A DNA stretch of 64,000 bases from Albula goreensis (lineage: Eukaryota > Chordata > Actinopteri > Albuliformes > Albulidae): the NCBI GenBank assembly GCA_022829145.1, contig CM040750.1, positions 3,167,001 through 3,231,000 of the forward strand, in the 5' to 3' direction. Below the pieces are notes generated by a model, which saw only the letters and a program-made list of their open reading frames with translations, searched no databases and was not told where the DNA came from. How positions within the stretch are numbered: the first letter of the stretch is position 1; every line of letters begins with the position of its first letter. Made by a program: the position numbers and the translations under genes. This document shows positions 28,101-40,720 of this stretch, piece after piece.

Positions 28101-28904
28101 ATGAACTTGAGTCTGAAAATGTAATTACCTCATTGCAAAGACAAAGCTGTAGAAAAAGCAAAGCATTTAAATTATAGATCAGAGGAGGTGTAAAGTGTTC
28201 TCATACAATATAAAGCATTATCTTCAAATATTCTTAATAATCTTTAAGATGTTATCATGATCAAGTTCCTCACTGATTAATTAGTAATATTTTTAATTTT
28301 CCTTTTTATGATATCATATGATATTTTTGCTAGTCCCCTTAGTCTTGCTTGATCAAAAAGATCAAATAACCCAAAAATTCAATTAACCTTATTTTTCAAG
28401 TGTTAAATCTACTGCACGAAATAAACAATATGGATGTTTATTATTCATCCACTCTCCATTGTTTAACATCCTGTTATTGAAATCAGTGGGCACTGCCAGG
28501 GTACACGTGCTGGACATTCTGTTTTTCTCAATGTTCTGATTACGCAGGCGAAGGCACATGCCAGTTACACTACTACACTACTACATTGCTAGACAATGAT
28601 GTCTCCCTTTGTCTCCATTCTGGGTAGCAAAATAAATATTGCCAGAGATAATAGACGAAAAAGTGAAGCTATTGTTCTTTCCTCATAATGTCATTACCAT
28701 GTGTTCTCTTTCTGTTGGAAATAATTTTGATTGTAGGGTTTTTTGGCATGCATGTGTGTTTCTCATAGGAACATTTTGCTCTGAGGACAACTCTGCCATG
28801 CTCTCAAGACATTAAGCATTCCCTCTTTTATAAGCAGTCTCTCTTTTATTTGCAATCCATTGGAAAGGGTTGCTAGGGCTTACTGAACTAGGGTTCAAAT
28901 GATG

Positions 28905-28928
28905 GTGTGTGTGTGTGTGTGTGTGTGT
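28905..28928. repeat. (GT)n microsatellite
   Basis: About 12 GT units in the rims2 intron. Confidence 0.9.
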
Positions 28929-31900
28929 GGGGGTGTTGGCTGTGGTGATGTTTTTTCTTCACCTCTGAAAATATATATTGCAACTAAGGAGCAAAAAATG
29001 TATGTGTAGCCTTAAATATTGTATTTTTCAAACTACCAGACTTACCGTTGTACTGGGGCACAAGCCCTCAGCACTCACCCCACATGAACTATCAAAGGCA
29101 TAGTTAGACCTAATGCAAAGCTGCTGGTAATGCGTCACAGCTGAGTTTAGTAAATGACTGGCATTGAAAAGTGACGCCTTGTTTACCGTGTTGATTGCAC
29201 TGTTGATAACAAATGACATCCATGTTTGTCCATTACCTTGCATTGAAAAGTGACTGTTGAGGCAGGCATGCTCTAGCTTAAATCTCCCATAAGCATACTG
29301 CTGCATTGAAAAAATAGGACACTGCTGTTTTTCTGAAATCAGCACGTGTTAACCAACAGTGTTTGGAGGGAGTGTCTGCAGGAGGTTGTTCTCATTTCTG
29401 CATTTCTGGTGTGAGCAGGGGTGTGTTATCAGTTACAACAAAGCACTTGCATAGCTAATGCGTAAACATCTTTCATGGATCTGTGTGAATGAGCTTAACA
29501 GTCTTAACAGTCTTGCATGCTACATCATAATTTAGTTTTTCTTTTATTAATACATTAAACACTTAAAATTAATTACAAAAGTTAACATAAGTTGACATAT
29601 CTATGGTGTCAGAAGCATAGATTCAAACTAGTATGCACCAATTATAGAGCAAAAACAGGATTCCTCCATATAAGTCTCCAGAATTTTTTAAAATACCAAA
29701 TGAAGTAACTATCTAATGTTACTCATTTCCTTTAATATTAGATGTTAACAGTAAAAGACTTGTGAACAGCAGCTTGAGCAGTGAGCTGCTTCAGCATGTT
29801 CAATTCAGAAATGTCATACATATATTTAGCTGCTCTGTGCCCAGTTCAGCGCTCACAAAAATGAACCTGTCAAATTGTATTTGTGAAGAATATGCATTCC
29901 TATGTATTTTGTGACCTTCGCAATAGCAGCATCTGAGCTCAGGAGATGGTGCCTCTCACGCTTACAGTTCAGCCTATTGTCCTTTGTGCATTGCCCTGCT
30001 GAACAGTCCAAAGCCAACATGAGCTACGCAAAACATATGAGAGGCCTGGTTAAGGTACTATATCCTTGTATTTGTTGTCGATTGTCTGTCTAACATAAGA
30101 CCCGGCAAACAACAATGAATGTTACTGTTTGTCTATGGCAAAATGTTCTATGGATTTGAAGTTATACATTTTGTGAACATTTTGTTTTTTTGTTTTTTTG
30201 CATCTGGGATGGGAGGGGATATGTTAACTAATGCAAAAACCAAACTGTGGGCCTGTTGTGCAGGTTTGTTCTTGAAGTAGCAGATGATGGCTGTATTTCA
30301 TCATGTAATGTAATTTGTGATAATGTGTGATGTGATTGGTAGCTCATGAGTGAAATAATAAGAAGTTTGAAATCTGTGCTTGGTTTTGATAGTCGAACAT
30401 TTTACACAAATAAAAAAGATGATCCTAGACCATAAAAAATGAAAACGGTTCATTGATTCATTCTCTTAAAGTGATGGAAAAATTTAAACACAAAATTGTG
30501 AAAAACCTCAGTTTTAGTCAAATCATATCATATATTTCTTAATGCCTTTTATAATATAGTCTCTTGTGCAAATTGAAGGGGTAGTGAGAAGCATACCTGT
30601 GGTTTCAAGCAAGGAGGCACTCCTTCCTCACCCACCATTTAATTCTGTCAAGAGAGACATTCACCATTTTATCTGCTGGGTAGAGGGCACTGATGCTTCA
30701 GCCCATCTGTGATAGTTCATGCCTCACCTCCAGCCATTTCTTGGGCTGCCACCATTATATTCAACACAGGGTTATCACTTTGTCTTTTCAAGGGTCCGAT
30801 GGTACTGGGAACACTTGAATGTATCACATATTTTGCATCAGTTGTTAGTGTTTTTTGTTTTTTTTCGGTTGTATTTTTGTATTTCCCACTGACTATCGAA
30901 ACGGCATGTGAATGCTATCTACCTGCTGGTATCTATTCAAGTATTACATCTTTCAGCATGCACCCTAAGAGGAACTCCTGAATGCTGGTCTGATAAACAT
31001 TTCTGGATGTGTGCATTCATTTGACCTGACATTGAAATGAATGAATGCCATCCATGCATAAAGTGCAAAGACTCTAAATTTGCCAACCGAGCTCTTAAAA
31101 TTTCTAACAAAAAACAGCTATCAAAACCTTGGTTGTCTACTCCGGATAAAAAAATAATGAAACTTCATTATTCATTGAAACCTCATTATTGTTTTATTTC
31201 CATGTAGGTAAGGACTTGTACCGTCATGATTGTTCACCCAGTTAATTCCAAAAGAGGATCTTTGAAATGTCAGCTCCAAGAGCAACTTCGGTCTGCATTT
31301 TTTTCTGCTTGCTGTGAGAGAGTGTGCTGCACCAACACCTGCAAGCGAGCACCTGCTGTGAGAAAATGAAACTTCCGTCACGGCACTGAAACAGCCTAGC
31401 GTTTCTTAATGCTGACGTGAACGGTTAGCAAAATGAAACATCTTTCGTCACAATCTGTTCTGTTTTCATCCCAGATCAACTCTTACCTAAAAGAAGCTTC
31501 ATCAATCAAATTCACTTCTAGGTTAACCAAACTGGAGTTACCTTAATACATCCATGTATTTGGCATTTTTTTTGTTTTTGTTTTATGGAAATGGGTTCCA
31601 ATGGGCATGAAAATGTGCCAGACTGTAAGCATGCCATCTTTCGCCTAATGGTGGGTTCTGTAATTGGCCAGGTGAAGTTTCTACACTGCCACTTTCCTTG
31701 AGCAAGGTGTGAAATTTGGTGTTGTGACAGAGCTGTCAAAACAGTATATTCTGCATTGCTTCGTATTTGCAGGCATGCATTGGCATTTAGCAAAAACATG
31801 ATGTTGATGTATGCTCAAGAACGGTTTGTTTCCTTCTCTAATTAAATAGATTGTGCTGCCTTGTCTAGGAAGACTAATTGTATTCCTAAACTGGTAGTTT

Positions 31901-32639
31901 ACTTTTTTTGTATCTCACAAATTACAGAGTTTGAGTTGTAATATTTTGGAATTATTTAGTTTTGCATTAGAAAAATAAATGTTTGCTGAACATTCATCAC
32001 TATCATCTCAAAGAGGGTGCAAAATATTCATTAACAAAAACATGAAGATCAGTACTGCATAAGAAACTTGGATTTGGGTCAACTTTTGGTTGCCCACTTG
32101 TTATTATATTGTTTGCCATTTCCTCTGAGACATTTTAAATGAACTGAACTCAGTGATTGACAGAGATCTGTTATGCAGTAATATTACTAATGCTGAATAA
32201 TAAGAAGAATAATAAGAACAGCCAGAATAAAAAGGTCAGAGGGAGGGAGGGATGTTTAAAGGAAATGATTTTTTGAATGAAAATGATAATTGGCAGTATT
32301 TGTCAGAATAACTGAAAGGGTGCTGAGTGGGGAGGTAACACAGTAGCAAAGCATGACCAGTCTTTTATGGAAAAACACTGATTCATTCATGGGGGGTATT
32401 TGTTCCCATTGAAAGTCTGTGAAGCACGTGAAAAGTGAGTGGACAGCAGGTGGTCCTTTACTGGTCAGTGGTTAGCTGCAGGTACAGCGTATGTGTGGGG
32501 ATGTAAACACTCTTGACTCCTGTCAGAGATTGGTCTCTGGACTGATAGCGGAGCATCGTGTGTCAGGATTCAGACCAGAGGAGATATCTCTGGGTAAAGC
32601 TCTTTCTCCTGGAGAGCCATTCGAGGTGCTGTTCCACAC

Positions 32640-32930
32640 CGTGCCATCTGATTGGCTGGCTGGACCACCCCCCCCCCCCCCCTCTTGCTGTAGTACAGAG
32701 TGAGGCTCTTGTAAGAGAGAGAGAGCAAAGAAGACAGCCTCATTGCTCAGGCATTGAGCTCAGACAGCCTCAACGCACAGACCAGTCCTTCCAGCACCAG
32801 GCAAACAGCCTGTTTTACTGCACTGCCGTCAGGCTAGAGAAGCCTTTAGCCAGAAGGAGAGCCTGTGGGGTCAGCTGCTTTTCACTGTCATTGTCACTCG
32901 TGACTTAGTGGTCAGGAACGGCGAACAAAG
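32640..32930 (+). promoter_or_regulatory. rims2: Candidate internal rims2 promoter and 5' UTR for the short (gamma) form
   Basis: Sequence just upstream of the alternative first coding exon. It has an inverted CCAAT box (GATTGGCTG near 32650), a C14-type tract, and a purine-rich stretch followed by mixed sequence with no TATA box. Mammalian RIM2 is known to make a gamma isoform from an internal promoter, which fits the position 3.1 kb upstream of the exon shared with the gamma form. Transcription start is not determinable from sequence. Confidence 0.4.
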
Positions 32931-33075
32931 ATGGGCAGGCAAGGGCACGATGCCACGGCGGCTACCCCCAGCATGCGCATGCAGCGCTCTCAGAGCCGCA
33001 TGAGCCTGTCTGCATCATTCGAGGCACTGGCCGTGTACTTCCCCTGCATGAACTCCTTCGACGAAGAGGACGGAG
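32931..33075 (+). CDS. rims2: Alternative first coding exon of a gamma-type RIM (RIM4-gamma-like N-terminus)
   Basis: An open frame from ATG 32931 (an in-frame stop-bearing 5' region precedes it) ends with donor GTAAGG at 33076. It encodes 48 residues plus one base, with SRMSLSASFEALAVYFPC and then MNSFDEEDG. As I recall, the RIM4-gamma N-terminus is nearly the same. The exit phase is 1 and joins cleanly to the exon at 36178 (G/AA gives Glu, then Ala-Gly-Gly-Lys-Lys). A gamma protein made this way would lack the Rab3-binding, PDZ and C2A regions and keep only the linker and C2B. A downstream Met in the same frame is a second possible start. Confidence 0.85.
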
Positions 33076-36000
33076 GTAAGGCTTCTCCACATGCCCCCCT
33101 CTCCCTGCCTGCTGCGGGTGGCTCAGAGGGTGGCTGTGGGAACAGACATAGGGATGCTGGGAGGCAGGGGGGAAGTTGCAACCCCTCTGTCGAAACCGAA
33201 ACACATGATCAGTGCTGACTCATTAGGACGGACCACTGAAAAGCATGATTCATTCTGGTCCTGAATGGGTAGAAATGTAATGGAGTGGACTATGTGTTGT
33301 GAATGTTGTTCCCCATGCCTGGTCTTGCCAAAAAGGTAATTTATCAAGACAGCAGCTCTTCCTAGGCATGGGACCGCATACACTGTTGGGGGAAGTATTG
33401 TAGCGCTGTATGTCTTGCGTCCTTCACTTTGGCAGGTTTCACTGCGATGTTTGAAAATTGATGAATGGAGGCTGTTTCACTCCCTTGCTGTTATCAGTGC
33501 AGCTCATTTTCCAACTATCAGTCAGACGCTGTGCGGCAACTAGCTGTGGTCTGCCAAAAACTGGCTAAACACAGCCTGTTGAATATTTACTCCAAAAGAA
33601 GGCATATGGAAGATCTTGCTATGTAAAATTCCCCAGGTAGATTGATTAGCTCTGTGTCCCAGAGGAGAGCTCAGTGTCTCGTGAAAGAGGTCTGTTTGCT
33701 CTGAACATTTGGAACTGGCATCAGGCTGAATATTCAGCTCTACTCCTTTGGCTGCCTGCAAGTAGTTGGTATTTGGTTGTTATGGTCATAGAAAGCTAAA
33801 GTTTGTCCACTGAGGTGGATAAACAGGTAAAGTTGACAGTGTTTTGTTTTATTCAGCTAATACATTCTGTTTCATTTTAAGTGCCTTTGTTTTAAATAAA
33901 TGGGAAAGATCATATTATGCTTCCCCAAACAGTGCACCCAGATTTTACCTTTGAATTGAATTGTCGAGGTTAAATTGTGAGTGTGGTGGTGTACTTCATC
34001 AAGTAGTAGGACTAATTAAATAAGACAATCCTTAAATAAGACAGTATGTCTGAGAGAGCTTTTTGCAAATCCACCCAATAATCTTTATAATATGCTCTCA
34101 TAATAGAAGGCAACTGTCACAGCCTATCAGATCCACAAAGCTTTTTTTAAACGTTATTAGGGCTAATGGTATTGTTAAAATGAGGTTTCAGGCTAACTGA
34201 AAGAGAGGATCGCATTAATAGATCCATTTAATTGGGTGCAGTTTCCTTTGACTGAAATTGCATGCCAAAATAGGCCTTTAATAGAAACCATTTGCCTTTG
34301 ATAATTCTGGTTTGTAGTTATTGCTTTATTTTAGGGGTAGGGTTTTTGTCGAATGGCCACAGTGGTGGAGTTTGGGGGAAAGGGTTGTACCAGTATGTAC
34401 ACTGTAGCTGTAACTAACATTGTTAAAGTTATAAACAGGAACCAGGGGCAACTGGCATTGAATAAGTGAATATAAACCCCTAGCTGTGAAATAATGGGTT
34501 TGCCTGTGCTAATCCTGAAGGCCTCCCTGCTTCTTTGTTAAAGGTAGATAAGGAGGACAAACAGCTGCAAGAAAAATAGTCCCACAAGCTCATGATGCAT
34601 AATTAATAATATGTAAGGGCTAAGATATGTAAATTCTGTAGCCTCTCAGTTGGGTAAAAGTGTAAAAGTGCCTATTCATGGTGCAGCTGTGGTTCACACA
34701 GTTGAGTGCTTGGGTTTTAGACATATTGTTACCAGCTAGGCTGTAGAGGTCCACAATTAAAGAATAGGGCTTTAATACAATGACTGAGATCCCCTTTCTC
34801 ATCGCTCTCTAGGGACCCCTGTAGACCAGCCTGGTATCTGCTGAATAAATGAAACGATCATATGATAACTTTGTGTTCCTCAAACAGAATAGGTAATATC
34901 AAATGTTTAATGTCTAACTACTAATACTGTACATGGATTAGATAGCCTTTTTCCTATTCTGAGCTGAAAATAACTGAACAAAAACCATTCCTTTATTTTT
35001 CAAAACACAACAGGAGAAGGTATGTGTGCTCTTTCAGCAAATCCCTTAATTAAAAATTAATTTCTTTAAATGTTTGTTAAAAAATAACTTTTTTCGTACC
35101 ACATTCGTGAAAAAGATGAGACTATCTGCTGTTCTTTTACAGGTTGATGTAGGCCCAAAGAGGATGTTCAGGTTTCTTGGTGATTCTGATTAAATTCAAG
35201 CTCAAAACTGGGTTTTGTCTTATATAATTCAACAGATTACATGATCATATATAACATTATATAACAGTATTTCTTAGGCAATAAAATGATCTGCTATTTG
35301 TGCATAGTTTCTGTTATCTGAAGCAATACCTAAGGGTTATTTACATCTGTAATCTAGTTCATATTGATCAAACTGTTGAAAATTGTTGCCAGATTTAACA
35401 GTATTGATTTTGATTGATTGCAGTGCTTCTTTCCCTTCCCAGGGAGTAGAGTTCCTCTCTCCCTCTGTGTCTTGACCCATGTGCAAACCTCATACTGTGA
35501 TGGCTGAATCCTGTTGTGACCTCTGACTTGCACGATTAGGGTCTAATGATGCAGAGACACGCCTCAGAGCCCAAATCGGTGTGACAGCGTGTCCACAGAG
35601 TGCACCTGTCACATTAGTTGGATTCAGTTGGCCAGAGGAGGAAGTCAGCTGTAGCCTTGCATCAGTCAGTAGGGTTCAGAGCACCCTGGATGCTCCCGGG
35701 AGAGTTCTGACAGTGGGCTTAGCTAAACCAGCCCCTCCCCTCCCCCGACCACCACTAGAAGGTGGAGTAGTTGTTCCTGACTGTGAACTAGGTGAACGGT
35801 GTTCTCTTTCACCCACTCTTCGCCTGAAGGGTGGGTCTTAACCTAGATCCTCTTTCATTATCTGTGTGAAGTGGCACTGGTGCTGTCATGCTGGAAAATT
35901 ACAAGCAGCATCAGTTAATTGATTCGCATAATTAAGCGTGGACTCTTAGATGCCACATTTAGTAGCAAAGGTAGGTGGATATTTTATGAAATCTGGATCA

Positions 36001-36177
36001 GTAATAACCTATAAGGTGTGACTGTACACGATTCTTCTTGAAGTTCATGATTCTAATCTGGCTTCGTAGAACAACGCTTTTGTGGAACACATAGACAGGT
36101 GTCTATGGCTACAGTGTACTGAGCTATGCTGAGCCTCACCTGCTCTTCCTTTCTCCCTCCTCCTCTGTGTCTTGCAG
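33076..36177 (+). other. rims2: rims2 intron between the gamma first exon and the shared exon
   Basis: AT-rich with no convincing exon. A moderately GC-rich stretch at about 35,430-35,850 has an 86-codon open frame, but no RIM similarity and no clear splice pair, so I leave it unassigned. Confidence 0.5.
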
Positions 36178-36319
36178 AAGCAGGAGGAAAGAAGCTGCGC
36201 AGCACTGTTCAGAGGAGCGTGGAGACAGGGTTGGCGGTAGAGATGAGGAGCAGGATGACACGACAGGCCAGCCGGGAGTCCACCGATGGCAGTATGAACA
36301 GCTACAGCTCAGAGGGAAA
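36178..36319 (+). CDS. rims2: rims2 exon: KKLRSTVQRS / RQASRESTDGSMNSYSSEG linker
   Basis: Acceptor CTTGCAG ends at 36177; donor GTAAGC is at 36320 (exit phase 2, AA then C gives Asn). The protein contains GGKKLRSTVQRSVETGLAVE and RQASRESTDGSMNSYSSEG, the conserved segment just before C2B present in every vertebrate RIM isoform class. It can be entered from the long form (exon ending 16278) or from the gamma first exon (ending 33075); both leave one base, G, to complete the first codon. Confidence 0.96.
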
Positions 36320-36575
36320 GTAAGCACCATCCTCCTCCTCCCCTCATCTTAAAATCCAATAAATTACCATGGCTCAGTATCCGGTCTTTACATAATAAAT
36401 GTTGGATTTGGTATTAGTAGGAGATACGCTAATCCCGGATCAGCCATTTCATACTATATGGTAGCGCCTGTCATTTCTGGTTTAGTGAAATGCCACTTCC
36501 CCATCACCAAGTCCAGGTGCGTACTGACCCTGTGTGTGTGTGCATCCAGACAGTAAGCGTTTCTCTCCTCCACAG

Positions 36576-36688
36576 CCTCATCTTCCCAGGTGTGCGACTG
36601 TCTGCTGACAGCCAGTTCAGCGACTTCCTGGATGGGCTGGGTCCTGCCCAACTTGTTGGAAGACAGACATTAGCCACACCACCTATGG
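36576..36688 (+). CDS. rims2: rims2 exon: FSDFLDGLGPAQLVGRQTLATPPMG
   Basis: Acceptor CCTCCACAG ends at 36575; donor GTATGG is at 36689 (exit phase 1). It encodes LIFPGVRLSADSQFSDFLDG followed by a GPAQ..GRQTLATPPM block, which is nearly invariant among RIMs and forms the N-terminal flank of the C2B domain. Confidence 0.96.
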
Positions 36689-37491
36689 GTATGGACATTG
36701 GAACATTTTTAAAAAATTCAGTATATATTACAAAACAATCATTTAGTTTCAACATGAATATGGGAGCAATCCTGCCAGACGTGGTTAACTAGATTTCCAG
36801 ACCAGCAAGTATGCAGTCTTTGTCTTTGACCCCTTCTTGAGTTCCTGTTTTATTGCATATTTTTCTCACTGAATGGTGTCAGGTAATCAAATACAATTAT
36901 ACAATTTTACAATTAGAGAAGGGAAACCCAAGCAAACATAAAACATAGTTTCTGCATCATTTTATTCACTCAATAGATATATTAAGGTGGCTACTCCTTC
37001 CTGATGGTAAGGTTCAATGTATATGCTATTTAAACTCAACAGGGCTGCCTTCATTCAAATCTGGCTGTGTTCAGTCACCTGAATTTAATTGTAGATGACA
37101 CATTTGTTGCCTTTTTGGGGGCAATTACTTCTTCACAGGGGCAATATGGGTAATAAGTGAATTTCTCTGTTGAATGAATGAAAAAATTATGTAAAAACTG
37201 TGTTTTGTGTGTGTTTGTGTTTCCCTTGTCACTCTTTTTAGTGAAAGCTGCTGCAATCCATGACTTAAGAATGGTATCCAAGGATATCAGAGACAGTGCA
37301 ACAGTTAGTTGTTTTAAAACCAAGCTTAAGCTTTCTGTCTTAAACAGAAGGATTTCCTGTGTGCTGGGATGTATGTTCTAGGATATAGTTCAGATGTAAT
37401 GTAGCTGTCCTACTGGCAATGTTACTGAAGAGTTGAGGGATCTCTTACTTTTTATAATTCTGTTTAATATTTAATATTTTTGTTAATGTAG

Positions 37492-37593
37492 GTGACATTC
37501 AGATCGGGATGGTGGAGAAGAAAGGAGCGCTGGAGGTGGAGGTAATCCGGGCCCGCGGTCTTGTGGGGAAACACGGTAACAAGCAACTGCCAG
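37492..37593 (+). CDS. rims2: rims2 exon: start of C2B domain
   Basis: Acceptor ATGTAG ends at 37491; donor GTGAGT is at 37594. It encodes Gly-Asp-Ile-Gln-Ile-Gly-Met-Val-Glu, then KKGALEVEVIRARGLVGK and GNKQLP, the first beta strands of C2B. The RGLVGK pattern favours RIM2 over RIM1 in my recollection of the family. Entry phase 1, exit phase 1. Confidence 0.96.
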
Positions 37594-37790
37594 GTGAGTT
37601 AAATCCACCAGACCTACTGTACCACAAGAGTGACATCTCAATGCTTTCAGTCAGTACTGAGTCTTTACAAGCCTGTGTCACTCTGTTTCAGATAATCAGA
37701 GTGAATCTGAATATATTATATAGAATCTGTATAAATATTTGTACAGAAAGAGTAACTCCTTTTAATTCTTCTGTTTCTTGTTTATTGAAG

Positions 37791-37930
37791 CACCCTACGT
37801 TAAAGTGTACCTGTTGGAAAACGGAGCCTGCATAGCCAAAAAGAAAACAAAAGTTGCGAGGAAAACACTGGAGCCCCTCTACCAGCAGCACCTCCACTTT
37901 GTGGAAAGCCCCGGTGGAAAAGTTTTACAG
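37791..37930 (+). CDS. rims2: rims2 exon: middle of C2B domain
   Basis: Acceptor TTGAAG ends at 37790; donor GTACTG is at 37931. It encodes APYVKVYLLENGACIAKKKT, KVARKTLEPLYQQ, and a segment ending PGGKVLQ. This is the polybasic (KKKTKVARK) face of the non-calcium-binding RIM C2B, the surface implicated in phosphoinositide binding in RIM family work. Exit phase 0. Confidence 0.97.
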
Positions 37931-38094
37931 GTACTGCTTTCTCACCCACAAAATGAATGTGGAAATGAGCTATTGCAATGAATGTGGCCTAAAATGTTGT
38001 ATCTTATCTATTGTTTACATTTATTCACTTAGGAAAAGAGCGTGTTTCTGCAAGTATGGAAGACTGTTAAAAACCTCTTCCTTTTTTTTGGCAG

Positions 38095-38310
38095 ATAATC
38101 GTGTGGGGAGACTATGGGCGCATGGACCACAAATCCTTTATGGGAGCAGCTCAGATACTTTTAGATGATCTTGACCTGTCCAATATGGTGATTGGTTGGT
38201 TCAAGCTCTTTCCCCCATCCTCTTTGGTGGACCCTACCCTGGCACCTTTGACTAGAAGAGCTTCCCAATCCTCGTTGGACAGTTCCTCTGGACCCGGGCC
38301 TCGTTCGTAG
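38095..38310 (+). CDS. rims2: rims2 terminal coding exon: end of C2B and C-terminus
   Basis: Acceptor TTGGCAG ends at 38094 and the stop TAG is at 38308-38310. It encodes IIVWGDYGRMDHKSFMGAAQ, ILLDDLDLSNMVIGWFKLFP, then PPSSLVDPTLAPLTRRASQS and a short Ser-rich tail ending Pro-Arg-Ser. DDLDLSNMVIGWFKLF is the RIM2-like version of this segment, which with the dcstamp linkage supports the rims2 assignment. The domain is complete with no broken residues. Confidence 0.97.
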   Translation: MIVWGDYGRMDHKSFMGAAQILLDDLDLSNMVIGWFKLFPPSSLVDPTLAPLTRRASQSSLDSSSGPGPRS

Positions 38311-40720
38311 CAGCATGGGGGAGAGGTAGCATTGTCGTAGCAACCAGTGTTGGTGGTAATGAGTATCAAAGGGTCACAGGCCACGCCCTGGTTACACTGC
38401 ATGCTTGATGTTGTGTCTTCTGAGCCTGTATCTAGGGATGCAAAAAGTGGTCCTGTATTTTCAGCAAATGTTGCACACATTGTGCGCGGGAGAGAGCCCC
38501 CTGCGGGGAGAACCAGGTGGTTGTAGCTCTAATGAACTTTGAAGCACGAAGAATTCAGCAACGCTAGGTTTTTGTCCGACTCGAAGCCATGTCAGTGTGT
38601 GTAAGAGTGAGGGGAAAGGGATTCTGTTGGGGGAACGAGAACCAGTGGAGTTCTATAGAAGCTTTTTTATAAAAAAAGAAAATCAATGTTAATGTTTATT
38701 GGTCATTATTTTCCTTTGTTTTGTGGTCGATGCACTTGTAGTGCGAGGGGGTTGTGGTGGGGGAGCTGACTTCCCTAGCCTGCTGCTCAGCTATGCCACG
38801 CCACGCCAACAGATCTTGATGTGGAAAGGAAGCCACTGAATGAGGGTAATTGCAGTGGGTCAGCAGCACCAGTAAAGATGTGAAGGAAGATCCAGGCCCA
38901 AATGCAGTCCCCCCTTTCCTGATACCCAGTTACTCGCAGACATGCATATGTGCTCAGAGCTAAAGCAGGTCTTGAAAGACTTTTTTTTTAAGAGAGTTTA
39001 AAAAATGGCAATACAGACATGGCTACCGTCAATGCTCCAGAATACTAACATGTCAGAGCCCAACAAAGAGATGAACTTTTTGTGATGGAATATAATTATT
39101 TCTCTGTTGATATATTGTATGAAATTTAAAAGAAAATAAGAATTTTTTGCATGGACACAAATTTAGCTGAACTTAAAAAAAAATTAAAGATTATTTTCTT
39201 GAGGCTGCAACTTGCAAAAAAAGAAAAACTACACAGATCAGCCATTTTTGACAATTTATATTATTTTTAAAGATAAATTTCACTAGTGCATGGTTTTCAA
39301 GGGGAGTGAATGCAAAAGTGTGATTAAAAAGACACCATGATTATTATCCTTTAGACCATTCATGAGTCTGTATTTTTACAGATGTTCAGTTAAAGAAAGC
39401 TTAAAGAAACTTTCTAGCTTATTAAGGAAAAAGACTTATTTATGTGACAAAGAAAGGATTAAAATAAATGTAATGTATTTATTTCATTGTAAAGGCGCAG
39501 GCCTTATAAAGATAAACATTATGTGCAAATTGTACACTTCTCTCTTTCTCCCTTTTCCCAGGGTGAATATTGTACTATCCATTGCTACCATTGTCAAATT
39601 CCCTGAGTATGTCCCGATTTTTCAGGACTGCAGATTATCTAACGGTTCTGTACTGTTTAAACCTATATTTATTTTTGATTTGATTTGTTTGACAAGCATG
39701 TTGAAAAGGGTTATTTGCAACATGGCTTGGGCACACCTTACAGAAATTCAGCATGTTTTGATAAAGAAGATATTTGGAATTTTTGCAGTTTCTTGTACAG
39801 TGCATGTAAACTAAGTTACTTTTGTCCCTCATGTTGAATTTAATTCTGCAGCAAACCAGTTACCAGGCTTCCGTGGCCAACTGTAAAAGGTTTAACAAAA
39901 CATTCCACCTCCTGGTAACATATTTTGTTCCTGATTTTTAAAAGAGAATGAAAAACAAAAACATTTTATATTTAAATGGAGGTTGACTAGAAAAATACTT
40001 ATGGTTGCAAGTATATTTTATTTTAATATTGTTATTTAAAAAAAAATATTATGAGCAAAATGGATCCCATGAATTGGTTCTGAAAGACAATTTCACCAGA
40101 ACAAGCAACAGCAAGGGTACTACTGTTACGTATTGTACTGTAAAGCTGAATTTACAGAAAATATATGAATGAATAACATGGTATGCAAAAATGGGAATTG
40201 CCACACAATATGAATTTTTAGTTGTTTCTTGTTTTGAAAAAATAAAATTACTTTAATATATTTTTGTTAGTTTACTTATAAGCCAAGACCAATTTATTTT
40301 TAATTTTTTATTTTAGTAAGTATGCTTCTCATATAGATGGGGAAGTATATAAATCCAAGGTCATGAAAACATTTGAATGAAAATACACTGAGACATTATT
40401 CCTCTTCCTGGAAAAGTTCAACTACATCTTGTAGAAGTTAGCATTTGTTTCTGTAGCAAATTATTTGTTTTGATTTGCATTGTATATAACAGCTGTTGTA
40501 ATTCATTGACCTAGAATATAAATAAGAAAACTTGAAAAATGAAGATATTTTGGAAGTGGAATAATGCCCCTAAAGATAAATGACAGGTGTTATTTCCCCT
40601 TTTGAATGCCTTTTTTCTGGTGCAATGTGTTCATGCCAAGGCTATGTCTTGGTAAAGTATGGTTGAGTACAGAAATTTATGTAAGTTATTTTTCAAATTA
40701 AAAATAAAAAACTGGATATT
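38311..40720 (+). other. rims2: Probable rims2 3' UTR
   Basis: AT-rich non-coding sequence after the stop. Canonical AATAAA hexamers occur at 40241-40246 and 40703-40708, either of which could set the 3' end. The extent is inferred from these sites only. Confidence 0.4.

Larger units (their letters stand above)
16279..32930 (+). other. rims2: rims2 intron, about 16.7 kb, up to the internal first exon
   Basis: No RIM exon is seen between 16,279 and 32,930. It includes a (TTTA)n repeat (23521-23583), a CT-rich tract (25121-25166), a (GT)n repeat (28905-28928), and GC-richer non-repetitive blocks at about 19,060-19,560, 20,690-21,230 and 22,140-22,460. These look unlike the AT-rich background and may be conserved non-coding elements. 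I see no RNA gene or intact transposon. Confidence 0.55.

Noticed and set aside
32962..33204. Minus-strand open frames opposite the gamma first exon
   Set aside because: Composition follows the real + strand exon; no independent start or domain.
35581..35841. 86-codon + strand open frame in the last large rims2 intron
   Set aside because: No RIM similarity, no matching splice pair in phase, composition not distinctive.
39362..39814. 150-codon open frame in the rims2 3' UTR
   Set aside because: AT-rich, no recognisable domain, no splice context; expected by chance in a long UTR.
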